A stretch of 64,000 nucleotides of DNA, taken from assembly GCF_018831085.1 (NCBI RefSeq), contig NZ_JAGPNM010000010.1:1-64000 (forward strand). The letters run 5' to 3'. Numbering within the stretch: the stretch's first letter is position 1; each line of letters starts with the position of its first letter. Under the pieces are notes generated by a model that worked only from the letters and a program-made list of their open reading frames with translations, did no database searches and was not told where the DNA came from. This document shows positions 8,018 to 15,337 of this stretch, piece by piece. The position numbers and the translations under genes were made by a program. This DNA is from Rheinheimera oceanensis. Lineage in GTDB: Bacteria > Pseudomonadota > Gammaproteobacteria > Enterobacterales > Alteromonadaceae.

Positions 8018-8294
8018 CAGCTAATCCTTGCTGCTCAGTGCAAAACCTGGAAAGGTAAGGGATTGTGGCCTTCCAATTCCCGATCCAGGCTTAACAAACG
8101 TATTTTATTACGCATTCACAGCGCTAGGCGCTGGGCCACGAATGTCAGTTATGATGTATAATATCATAGTGTCAGGAGTGTTCGACGTGAGTCTATTAAC
8201 CGCCTGCTGTAGCTTCAAGAAGCGCCTGTTCCAGTTCATGGTTCAGGTAGCCCTTGACAGCTTGTGATACACCTCAGTCCCTAAAAAACTGAGC
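8018..8294 (-). ncRNA. DRT2 template ncRNA
   Basis: The RNA is inferred to start near 8294, about 7 nt after a -10 box on the minus strand, and to run to the reverse transcriptase start codon. Its 5' end forms CTCAGT/ACTGAG (8293-8288 with 8278-8273). Further stems include AGCGC/GCGCT (8132-8128 with 8124-8120) and a CCTGG/CCAGG-closed hairpin (8089-8047). ACA triplets lie at 8265-8263 and 8145-8143. Its length (~277 nt) and location match what is known for DRT2. Confidence 0.75.
8143..8265 (+). other. neo: Predicted 120-nt cDNA unit and neo reading frame
   Basis: On the plus (cDNA) strand TGT occurs at 8143-8145 and 8263-8265, exactly 120 nt apart. If the enzyme jumps from one to the other, TTGACA (8254-8259) becomes joined to TATAAT (8157-8162) with a 17-nt spacer (6 + 11 nt), a consensus sigma70 promoter absent from the chromosome. 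Transcription would begin near 8169, then pass AGGAG (8174-8178) and GTG (8187). The frame has no stop through the junction, because the chromosomal TGA at 8265-8267 becomes TCA. 120 is divisible by 3, so a 40-residue repeat is read without end. It includes VSLLTACCSFKKRLF and SVMMYNIIVSGVFD. Confidence 0.8.
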
Positions 8295-8300
8295 GAATTG

Positions 8301-8329
8301 ATATTATTACCTTATTTAGTAACATTCAA
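8301..8329 (-). promoter_or_regulatory. Promoter of the DRT2 ncRNA
   Basis: On the minus strand, TTGAAT (8329-8324), a 17-bp spacer and TAATAT (8306-8301) form a reasonable sigma70 promoter. It would start transcription just before the 5' hairpin of the ncRNA. Confidence 0.6.
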
Positions 8330-8594
8330 GATCAACTAACCTCTAAATAACACTCTGATAGAAAATACACGTTTTATCTTCTGCTATTTCCCCAGTAATC
8401 ACTACCCAATGGTTCTCATTAGACAACGGAAAAGTAGTTCTTGATACTACATAGGGGTTCTGCGGGATAATGCAGACAACGCCACTATTAAGTTGCCAAT
8501 TGCGCTATTTTAAATGCAATTTATTTGTAAATATTGAGTTATAAAATAACTTTGTGTATGCTGCCAAAAGTTATGAGATACAAGGAAGTTAAAA
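8330..8594. other. Spacer between the divergent DRT2 leader and the hydrolase gene
   Basis: 265 bp without a credible ORF. It should contain the promoter of the plus-strand hydrolase operon. A ribosome binding site (AAGGAAG) precedes ATG 8595. I see no further structure. Confidence 0.5.
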
Positions 8595-9785
8595 ATGAGC
8601 TGGATACATACTGGTAAGACGCAGGCGTTTAATTACACTGGCCTGGATAAAAATATGGCACAGGAACATGGCATTCGGCTACCAGCTCAATACTTTGTCA
8701 ATAAATGGCAGCTCACTCATCAGGCATTGTTAATGCTGGCCAGCCTTAATGACTATGACCAGCAGCAAGTAATGAAAGAGATTGAGTATGTTACCCGTTA
8801 CCCAAGCACTACCTACTCTACCAAGCACAGCTTAAATCCGTTCCGGCGCATCTACCGCACCCGGTATCCGTTTCGTTGTTACCACTACCTGATTGAATAC
8901 CGCACAGCAGCCAATGGCCAGGTGGTGATTGATGACATACTGTTTGACCAATCGCTGCAAGGTGCTAAAGCCGGCAATGCGGCGGCAGAGCGGACCATGC
9001 TTTATCAGGTTAAGCGTAAAAACCTAAGCAACTACACCGGCCCGGCATCGCAAGGCGACATTAACAGTTTGCAAGATGCCTGGGATGAAGGAAAACCTGT
9101 GCATCAGGTAATTACTGAGCATGCTGCTGTGAATGGCATGCAGAACGATCAGCGAAAAGCAGCCTGGTTGATGGGAGCACATGCTCATGCTGCCTATCAG
9201 AGCGACGGTATTAGCGCGTATACCCTGTTTCATAATCCAAGCGATGGCTGGAAGCTGGATCTGGCTGAGTGCGTATTCGATAAAGCCAGTCGTTCCAAGT
9301 CACATAACGCCCAGCATTTAGCCGCGGTACTTGCGCAGGTACAACAGCAGGGCAAGAGCGTAAAATGGGTAGTACACAGCCAGGGGGCAATAGTGTTTAA
9401 TGCCGCCTTGCTGCATTACCGTCGGCATTACGGCGGCCAATTACACCAGCAACAGTTAACTATTCATGGCAGTGGCGCAAACGTTAGTAAATTAACGCAA
9501 ATTGCCAACGGGCTGGGTATTAAGATCGTGGCAGTAAGAAACAACCCGTTTGATGTAGTGCCAAACATAGCCGGTGGCAACGATTTGTCAGCCAGCAGCT
9601 TGTGCCGTAGCATTAAATTCTGTGGTCTGGTATTTGGTAAAGACTCCGAACCCGGCGTAAGCCCACATACGTTGCCATACTTGGGCATAGAGACATATAA
9701 ACAACAGCTGTTAATGTTTGGTCAGCATAAAAAGGCTGATCAAGTACAAAAGTACATTAATAAACATGCAGGAAAGGTAAGCTAA
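8595..9785 (+). CDS. Alpha/beta-hydrolase (lipase-like) protein, possible toxin
   Basis: 396 aa, soluble, no signal peptide. Near residues 255-262 the sequence WVVHSQGAIVFNA carries an H-S-Q-G nucleophile elbow, a variant of lipase-type G-x-S-x-G. A following VVAVRNNPFDVVPNIAG segment could provide the acidic residue. The N-terminal third (about 60-115), with many Tyr and Arg, is unassigned. The gene overlaps the next by one base (TAATG), a translationally coupled pair that recalls hydrolase toxins with adjacent immunity genes. The toxin role is an inference from this arrangement; a housekeeping hydrolase is less likely inside a defence-bearing cassette. Confidence 0.6.
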   Translation: MSWIHTGKTQAFNYTGLDKNMAQEHGIRLPAQYFVNKWQLTHQALLMLASLNDYDQQQVMKEIEYVTRYPSTTYSTKHSLNPFRRIYRTRYPFRCYHYLIEYRTAANGQVVIDDILFDQSLQGAKAGNAAAERTMLYQVKRKNLSNYTGPASQGDINSLQDAWDEGKPVHQVITEHAAVNGMQNDQRKAAWLMGAHAHAAYQSDGISAYTLFHNPSDGWKLDLAECVFDKASRSKSHNAQHLAAVLAQVQQQGKSVKWVVHSQGAIVFNAALLHYRRHYGGQLHQQQLTIHGSGANVSKLTQIANGLGIKIVAVRNNPFDVVPNIAGGNDLSASSLCRSIKFCGLVFGKDSEPGVSPHTLPYLGIETYKQQLLMFGQHKKADQVQKYINKHAGKVS

Positions 9786-10615
9786 TGCAGCCTCTAAAAA
9801 ACTGGTGGCAGGGGTTCGCTGGTGGACCCGATTTCAACCGGCTGCAAAAGCTTAGCTTTTTGCTGGAAGAGTTTTCTCTTCAGCTCACACTGCCTTACTC
9901 CAATATTGGCTCTGCCGAGCCACCAAAGCAGGTTAATTACCCGTTTCGCTCTGTAGGCTGGTTTGAGCAACACCAGCAACAGAAAGATCAGCACAAATTT
10001 GTCCCGATTCATACTGAGGGTTGGTGCTACTTAGCGCCTCTGCTACGTTTTGATGGCGGCGAGTACGGCTGGTTATGGTTAAACGTCTGGCTAAAGAAAG
10101 TGCCAGAGGGTATTGATGCACTCGACCGCCAAGCGTTAGCCCAGCATGTTATTAACGAGCATGATCAGCACTACAACTCTGCTGCAGTTGGCGCAGAAGG
10201 TGAATATGGCCTTGGCCGCAATACCGAAATTGAGTCAGAGTTGAAAGAATATGCGGAGCTTCGCGCATCCAGAGGTTCGCCATTCACTGAAGAGCGCTAC
10301 CGCGACGAGCTACAAGGCCGGATCAACAATTATGGCTACCCATCGCTACAACCAGCAAAACTAATTACCCTGCAAGGCTTTGAATGGGTGTTTTATCAGG
10401 AAAAGTACGATAGGCACCCAACCCGAACAGACTTTTACTGCCTACCCCTTAGCAGCAAGTTTTACCTGGTAATAGGCTTTAAGCACCGGGTTGACAACGC
10501 CGGCGAGAAATCCTGGCAGAAAGATGCTGAGAATGCCCAGCAAAAAATTATTCAAACAATCAATATTTCAATGACGCGAGATGTTGCATTACCAAAGTTA
10601 CAACTACAGCAATGA
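9785..10615 (+). CDS. Partner of the hydrolase, possible immunity protein
   Basis: 276 aa, soluble, rich in Trp and Gln, with no domain I recognise. The ATG shares its first base with the stop of the hydrolase gene, so the two are translationally coupled and probably act together. Similar arrangements are seen for T6SS-type lipase effectors and their immunity proteins, but there is no lipoprotein or signal sequence here. A cytoplasmic inhibitor or an accessory subunit are both possible. Confidence 0.6.
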   Translation: MQPLKNWWQGFAGGPDFNRLQKLSFLLEEFSLQLTLPYSNIGSAEPPKQVNYPFRSVGWFEQHQQQKDQHKFVPIHTEGWCYLAPLLRFDGGEYGWLWLNVWLKKVPEGIDALDRQALAQHVINEHDQHYNSAAVGAEGEYGLGRNTEIESELKEYAELRASRGSPFTEERYRDELQGRINNYGYPSLQPAKLITLQGFEWVFYQEKYDRHPTRTDFYCLPLSSKFYLVIGFKHRVDNAGEKSWQKDAENAQQKIIQTINISMTRDVALPKLQLQQ

Positions 10616-10629
10616 CGAGTATATCAAGT

Positions 10630-11004
10630 TCAGTTGTTACGGGTGAGTAAAAACCTTTTAGTGCTTTCATACTCGTAGTTTGCCCTACTATAACCGTCAT
10701 TTTTATAACGCTTTTGCCGGATAGCATTGCGCAGTTTCTGGATGTCAGCAAGGCCAAGCGTAGCCGCCATGATGCCGTCAACATCGACACATACACGATC
10801 TACCGCATCCAGGTATTCCTGATCGCGTAGCTCCAGCATAGCTTTTTCCAACGTCAGTGCAGCTTGCAGGAGTTTGACCCGGTTTTTGCCCTTGGTGGTG
10901 GTATCACTACTGTTAGCACGGCGTGAGACAGTAAACACCAGCAGGTACTCAATGACATACTCCAGATCCTGAACGTCTATTTTCGTTGATGCTATTCGTG
11001 CCAC
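10630..11004 (-). CDS. Hypothetical protein
   Basis: 124 aa, mostly helical and charged, with no recognised family. It is convergent with the hydrolase partner (14 bp apart) and downstream of the membrane-protein gene, 42 bp away, with which it may be co-transcribed. Start ATG at 11004. Confidence 0.55.
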   Translation of the reverse strand: MARIASTKIDVQDLEYVIEYLLVFTVSRRANSSDTTTKGKNRVKLLQAALTLEKAMLELRDQEYLDAVDRVCVDVDGIMAATLGLADIQKLRNAIRQKRYKNDGYSRANYEYESTKRFLLTRNN

Positions 11005-11046
11005 AACCCACCTTTTAAAAAACGTTATTTAGATAACGGTTTTAAT

Positions 11047-11655
11047 TTAGTGTTCTAACATAAAGAGCAAAATCGGTAGCACTGAGAAAATAAAAAACGC
11101 CAGTATTCTCAAACTAATTGATGATTTTTCTAGTGTGTGTAAAAAGCCACTAGTCTGCTCTCGTGAAGACATTAGGAACGCCATATACCAAAGCGAAAAA
11201 TTTAAAAGAATGATTTGAACCGCAAAAAATATTACGCCCAGCCCTGTCAACCACATCTTCCACTGCTCCATATTTAAAGAAAAAAATGACGTGATGACCT
11301 GACCAAATAGAAGCCCGAAAGAAAGCCCACCAATTGCGTATGTGTTGATCAAAACCTGACTCGCGCTCTTAGCAATGAATTCTGAGCGTGGAAACAAAAA
11401 TGACAAACCCACCAACGTTAAAGCAAGCGCACCTATAACATTCCATAAGTGAGGCCCAATCCCTTCAGATATAGCCTTTTCTAAATAGGCAGACGGCAAC
11501 TTCTCTTTGAAAATGTGAGTGCACAACACCAAAATCATGGCTGGTACAGCCCACCATAAAAATGTTGCAGCCCCATTCTTAACAATATCTGGAGACCACA
11601 TTTGCCCTCTGAACACAACAGCTTGACTGTTAACAAAACTTCTAATTTTTTGCAT
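11047..11655 (-). CDS. Integral membrane protein of unknown function
   Basis: 202 aa with about five hydrophobic segments (about residues 28-46, 72-90, 100-125, 133-155 and 180-200). No transporter or enzyme motif is seen. It sits in the same long cassette as the reverse transcriptase and hydrolase genes and could form an effector or immunity pair with the following 124-aa protein; this is speculative. Confidence 0.65.
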   Translation of the reverse strand: MQKIRSFVNSQAVVFRGQMWSPDIVKNGAATFLWWAVPAMILVLCTHIFKEKLPSAYLEKAISEGIGPHLWNVIGALALTLVGLSFLFPRSEFIAKSASQVLINTYAIGGLSFGLLFGQVITSFFSLNMEQWKMWLTGLGVIFFAVQIILLNFSLWYMAFLMSSREQTSGFLHTLEKSSISLRILAFFIFSVLPILLFMLEH

Positions 11656-11749
11656 GGATAGCGGACCCTTTAAATATTGAAATAACGATTTGAAATTGAA
11701 AATATTGGCTCATTCCCAATCATATAGCGATATCACCCTATTGCAGAAG

Positions 11750-11945
11750 TATTTGCACTTTCCCAACGGGTAAATATCTACGCCCCGCTTTAAGCGACCA
11801 TGCTTTGCAGCGAAAGCTCAGAAGTGCCGGTGTTTCAACTGCTTGGGGAAAGGCGAACTGTCATTAGCTTCATTCTTTGCCAATAAAGCTTGAAAGCTAA
11901 GATATTCTTAGTTTAAATGAAACTTTAATACTAAGAATTTCTTAT
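11750..11945 (-). pseudogene. Decayed second copy of the XRE regulator start and its operators
   Basis: The plus strand here resembles 5400-5528. The GGCGAACTGTC segment near 11850 matches GGCGAACCGTC at the XRE gene start. On the minus strand one reads DSSPFPKQLKH before a stop, like the DGSPFPTRLKQ of the intact protein. Two inverted repeats, CTAAGATATTCTTAG (11897) and CTAAGAATTTCTTAT (11931), reproduce the operator pair with identical 34-bp spacing. The copy abuts palindrome 6, so a cassette was probably duplicated and then eroded. Limits are approximate. Confidence 0.6.
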
Positions 11946-11950
11946 CTTAA

Positions 11951-11968
11951 AATTTGGCATGCCAAATT
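11951..11968. repeat. Cassette-boundary palindrome, copy 6
   Basis: Perfect 18-bp palindrome closing the 5.3-kb unit that carries DRT2. It stands 46 bp upstream of the next start codon. Confidence 0.9.
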
Positions 11969-12014
11969 CTTTTTTAAGGAACTTAGCTTACCGATTGGTA
12001 ATCCTGGAGAGTAC

Positions 12015-12392
12015 ATGAACACTGACGATCTTTATCAGATATCAGAGTTAAAACCATTTATACCGGCTATTATCGAGTTACAAAACCGCATTGCTGGCAT
12101 CGAAAAATACCGCGAACCGCTTGGCTTTGAGCTGGCGGAATCTTATGAGACTGAAGAGCAACTGTTTCACGATTTGTTCAGGCAAAAAGCCTTTGCTTTC
12201 CAGGTTAGCAACGAACGAGAAGAGTGTTGGGACATTCTGATTGAAACCTTCAGTCAGTTTGCTGCGCGGAGCGTAGACCTGACCTTTGCTGCCAAAGGCA
12301 ATAGCCCAGAGCGCTTACAAGCAATCAGCCGGTGGCTGATCCTGCTCTGTGACTGGAACCAGACAGGCATTGTAAACACCACTAAGCACTGA
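12015..12392 (+). CDS. Hypothetical protein (last cassette)
   Basis: 125 aa, acidic, predicted all-helical, with no recognised domain. It occupies the 468-bp unit between palindromes 6 and 7 alone. A GGAGAG ribosome binding site precedes ATG 12015. Function unknown. Confidence 0.6.
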   Translation: MNTDDLYQISELKPFIPAIIELQNRIAGIEKYREPLGFELAESYETEEQLFHDLFRQKAFAFQVSNEREECWDILIETFSQFAARSVDLTFAAKGNSPERLQAISRWLILLCDWNQTGIVNTTKH

Positions 12393-12418
12393 CCATTTGC
12401 CTGATTTGATAACGAAAT

Positions 12419-12436
12419 GATTTGGCATGCCAAATT
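12419..12436. repeat. Cassette-boundary palindrome, copy 7 (one mismatch)
   Basis: GATTTGGCATGCCAAATT differs from the other copies at the first base, leaving a 16-bp perfect core (12420-12435). It is the last copy, before the DUF927 gene. A changed outermost site is also seen at the ends of repeat arrays in other systems. Confidence 0.85.
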
Positions 12437-12566
12437 TTTTTGGCTCATGAAGAACTTTTGTACCTATAAATTGTAAAACCCCCAAAAATTGACCCTACCT
12501 TTTCCCTGAAATAATACTGCTCTTCAGTTACGTTGATGCCATTGGAAGCCATCGGACAGCAAAAGC

Positions 12567-14258
12567 ATGTATGAATTGTTAAGTGACGGGTTGTATATCA
12601 ACCAACGAGACGGTGAATCGATATTTCTCTGTGGGCCGATCAGGGTACTGGGTATTACACGCGATTCTGATAATCGCAAAAACTATGGCTTATTGATTGA
12701 GTGGAAAAACCTAGATAATAAAATCATTCGTCAGGTTTTTCCCCGCAAGCAGATTATTAATGAAAATGGCAGACAGCTGAAAGAAGTGCTGGTAGATACC
12801 GGGTTAGTAGTGTCAAACAGAACCCGTACTTGGGAGAATATTATTACTTTCCTGAACCAATCTCTCCCGAAAGCTCGTCTGGTCAGTTCACCGCAAACAG
12901 GTTGGCTTAATCATAGTTTCATCACTCCAGATTGGTGTATTAGCAAAGAACATGAACCCGTTATTTATTCCGGCAGCCGCACGGAGCTGATGTCATCGAA
13001 AGGCTCACTTGAGAGCTGGCAAACTTCTGTTGCTCCACTGTGTTTGAACAATTCAATGCTAATTTTTAGCATTTGTTCCGGCTTAGCGGCTCCACTGCTT
13101 TACTGGCTGAACTGGCCAAGCTGTGGCGTTCACCTATTTGGTAAATCCAAAATAGCAAAGACTACGGTACTTAACCTGGCGGCCAGTCTGTATTCCAATC
13201 AAGACTACGTTTACAGCTGGAGATCTACAGCTAACGGCTTAGAGATAATTGCGTCAACTCACAATGATATGTTGCTTTGCCTTGATGAGCTGCACCAAGT
13301 GAATGCTGAAGATGTCGATCAGTCAATCTATATGCTTGCAAATGGTATGTCGAAAATCCGCAGCAACCAAGACGGTTCACTTGGCGAAAAGCGTAAGTGG
13401 CGGCTGCTGTATCTCAGCACAGGTGAAGTTGGCTTAGAGGAAAAACTATCAACTATTCAGAAAAACCTTAAAGCGGGCCAGGAGATTCGCTTTCTGGAAG
13501 TGCCGGCAACCAGAAAATTCGGCATCTATGACGATCTCCATGGCTACAGCTCTATCCATGAGTTCTCCCAAGCCATTTGGAATGGTATCAACCTTAATCA
13601 CGGCTCCATATTCAAAGCCTGGATCGAATATCTCAGCATGACAGAAAATCTGCGATTGGTTCTGAGCAACCAGATAGCCGAGATGCTAAATCAGTGGCGA
13701 CAAGCCGGAGACGGTAATCAGGTAACAGAAGCAGCAAAAAGATTTGCCTTACATGCAGTAGCTGGCGAGCTGGCTATTTCTGCAGAGTTGCTTCCGTGGC
13801 CAACGGGCACCGCAGAGAAAGCTGCAAAAATTGCTTTTGAATCGTGGCTGGATACCCGGGGTAGCAATGTAGATTCAGAAGACGAAAAATTAAAAAAGCA
13901 CCTGCCAAAAGCTTTAAAACATTGGCGCAGAAAACTGCTGCCTGAAGGCAAACCATTGCAAGATCACTATGGCTATGTCGTAAAAGAGAAGAACAAGCAG
14001 GCTTGGTACCTGACACAAGAAGCATATGCAAAAGAGCTTGATCTCAACTTCAAAAACCAGTTTTCGCAATCTGTGCAGTACATGGTTAATCAAGGCTGGA
14101 TGGAGACCAACGAAGGCCGGAAAACCTTCAAGCGAGTAATTCCCGGTGGTCCAAAAGGTGGCCGATATTACAAAGTACTGCCCGATAAAATAGTTAATGA
14201 CTTAGCGCTGGACGAAATACTTTCCCAACCAATATTCCCAACATATCAACATGATTAA
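12567..14258 (+). CDS. DUF927 domain protein (helicase/primase-like ATPase)
   Basis: 563 aa. DUF927 features are seen at the N-terminal half (YGLLIEWKN; RTWENIITFLN; TGWLNHSFITPDW). A P-loop-like GVHLFGKSKIAKTTVL follows (about residues 188-203), then LLCLDELHQV (about 235-244), a Walker B candidate. Such proteins occur in plasmids, prophages and integrative elements and are thought to act in their replication or maintenance. It is followed 52 bp later by an AlpA-like gene. No palindrome lies after it, so I place it in the fixed backbone of the island rather than in a cassette. Confidence 0.8.
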   Translation: MYELLSDGLYINQRDGESIFLCGPIRVLGITRDSDNRKNYGLLIEWKNLDNKIIRQVFPRKQIINENGRQLKEVLVDTGLVVSNRTRTWENIITFLNQSLPKARLVSSPQTGWLNHSFITPDWCISKEHEPVIYSGSRTELMSSKGSLESWQTSVAPLCLNNSMLIFSICSGLAAPLLYWLNWPSCGVHLFGKSKIAKTTVLNLAASLYSNQDYVYSWRSTANGLEIIASTHNDMLLCLDELHQVNAEDVDQSIYMLANGMSKIRSNQDGSLGEKRKWRLLYLSTGEVGLEEKLSTIQKNLKAGQEIRFLEVPATRKFGIYDDLHGYSSIHEFSQAIWNGINLNHGSIFKAWIEYLSMTENLRLVLSNQIAEMLNQWRQAGDGNQVTEAAKRFALHAVAGELAISAELLPWPTGTAEKAAKIAFESWLDTRGSNVDSEDEKLKKHLPKALKHWRRKLLPEGKPLQDHYGYVVKEKNKQAWYLTQEAYAKELDLNFKNQFSQSVQYMVNQGWMETNEGRKTFKRVIPGGPKGGRYYKVLPDKIVNDLALDEILSQPIFPTYQHD

Positions 14259-14310
14259 TAAAAAGTTTCCCATATTCCCAATTTCCCAGGAGATTTAAAG
14301 GAACCCGAAA

Positions 14311-14640
14311 ATGACAGAAAAAAATTACGATTTTGAATTAAGAGATAATACCCAACTAAACAATCCAAACGCCGCTGTGGAGGTAATGATGTACGGTAAT
14401 TTAAATAACAAAGCAGTACTGAATGTGGCTGAATGCTCAGCTTTCACCGGGCTGAGCGTCAGCTATATCTACAAGCTGACACATACCGGCAAAATTCCGC
14501 ACTCTAAGCCTAACGGTAAGCTTGTATTCTTTGACCGGAGAAAAATTGAAGAATGGCTACTTAGCAATCCTGTTGAAACTGAAGCCGACAGAACTCATTT
14601 CGTCGCACAGAAAGTCAATTCGTTAAAGCTAAGATCATGA
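14311..14640 (+). CDS. AlpA/excisionase-like helix-turn-helix protein
   Basis: 109 aa. The central region VAECSAFTGLSVSYIYKLTHTGKIPHSKPNGKL... followed by FDRRKIEEWLLSN (about residues 40-88) is a MerR/excisionase-type winged helix with the usual tyrosine-lysine and RxxIExW signature. In integrative elements such proteins direct excision or activate integrase and replication genes. ATG 14311 follows AAAGGAACCCG. It is the last gene of the island backbone and a likely partner of the recombinase at 3228. Confidence 0.75.
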   Translation: MTEKNYDFELRDNTQLNNPNAAVEVMMYGNLNNKAVLNVAECSAFTGLSVSYIYKLTHTGKIPHSKPNGKLVFFDRRKIEEWLLSNPVETEADRTHFVAQKVNSLKLRS

Positions 14641-14649
14641 TGGCATTCT

Positions 14650-14686
14650 GGGCAGATTTATTAGGTTACTACGAATAAATCTGCCC
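14650..14686. terminator. 13-bp inverted repeat after the AlpA-like gene
   Basis: GGGCAGATTTATT (14650-14662) pairs perfectly with AATAAATCTGCCC (14674-14686) across an 11-nt loop, between two convergent genes. It could end transcription from both sides although a U-run is lacking. It could also mark the right end of the island. Confidence 0.45.
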
Positions 14687-14696
14687 GGTCAGCAAT

Positions 14697-15170
14697 TTAG
14701 TATCTAATTGCGATATGGTTGCCGATAACCTTGTTTAAACAATCTTCTAGAGCAGTTCTTCTTTTTTTAATTAAGAAATTGCCAAAATATGGAACATATT
14801 TTAACCACTTCGGGTAGGAAACAACTTCCTCCCAACTTTCTTCAGCAATTTGATAGCCATGAACTTTCAACAATTTCGGATCATTATTAATCGGAACAAA
14901 TGCTCGCCAAGGTGGCTGATTAAGTAGTTCATCTGTTGGGTAGGGGGTAGGAAAATGCACATCCCTTTCACTTACCGGACCAAGCCACTCCAAAGAAAGA
15001 ATACAACCCGATCCTTCATATGTATTTGAGAAACCGTATTTTTCTCCCTTAATGTAACAATTAAGACCAGCATCAGCAGCAAGCGGATCGGGATAAGTTG
15101 GCTTGAAAACTCCTCCTTGAACTATACTGAAAAGACTGTGAATAGAACAAACATGTTGGATTACTATCAT
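14697..15170 (-). CDS. Hypothetical protein under probable SOS control
   Basis: 157 aa from the ATG at 15170, which has GGGGG 6-10 nt upstream; a GTG at 15176 is the longer alternative. The sequence is soluble with many Pro, Trp and Tyr residues (FPTPYPTDELLNQPPWRAF). No family is recognised. A canonical LexA box lies 16 bp upstream of the start, so it should be induced by DNA damage. The A+T-rich flanks and the position between island and backbone suggest an acquired gene. Confidence 0.65.
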   Translation of the reverse strand: MIVIQHVCSIHSLFSIVQGGVFKPTYPDPLAADAGLNCYIKGEKYGFSNTYEGSGCILSLEWLGPVSERDVHFPTPYPTDELLNQPPWRAFVPINNDPKLLKVHGYQIAEESWEEVVSYPKWLKYVPYFGNFLIKKRRTALEDCLNKVIGNHIAIRY

Positions 15171-15185
15171 AATCACCCCCTTATT

Positions 15186-15205
15186 TACTGTACATAAAAA
15201 CAGTA
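15186..15205. promoter_or_regulatory. LexA (SOS) box
   Basis: TACTGTACATAAAAACAGTA fits the gammaproteobacterial consensus TACTGTATATATATACAGTA, with intact CTGT-N8-ACAG. It is placed directly upstream of the minus-strand gene at 14697-15170. Confidence 0.75.
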
Positions 15206-15337
15206 TACATAAAAGGAGTAAACGTCAATTTTTTATTATGATTTTTTCTAATGTGAACCTGGCCCACTAATTAACTATCAAAAAATTCATAAATTATTGT
15301 TTTTATTTTATTTTTTACTTTCTGTATCGGAAAGTAA

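Larger units (their letters stand above)
3228..14640. mobile_element. Putative integrative island with a palindrome-delimited gene-cassette array
   Basis: The island starts with a tyrosine recombinase (3228-4091) and ends with a DUF927 protein and an AlpA-like HTH protein (12567-14640), genes commonly seen in integrative elements. Between them lie seven copies of one 18-bp palindrome, at 4122, 4377, 5166, 6379, 6638, 11951 and 12419. They separate units of 255, 789, 1213, 259, 5313 and 468 bp that carry unrelated genes in both orientations. No copy occurs elsewhere in the window. The outer boundaries are inferred from gene content; no direct-repeat attachment sites were identified. Confidence 0.6.

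Noticed and set aside
8028..8267. 79-aa plus-strand ORF as an ordinary gene
   Set aside because: It lies antisense to the DRT2 ncRNA. Its open frame is better explained as the neo template, which needs the 120-nt repeat to be expressed.
4122..12436. Palindromes as operators or terminators
   Set aside because: Two copies lie between convergent genes, distances to start codons vary widely, there is no T-run, and the 18 bp is too uniform for terminators. A DNA-binding role cannot be excluded but fits the positions less well.
3228..12436. Classical integron
   Set aside because: The recombinase lacks the IntI layout, sites are 18-bp palindromes without attC-type arms, cassettes have mixed orientation and the gene reads toward the array rather than away from it.
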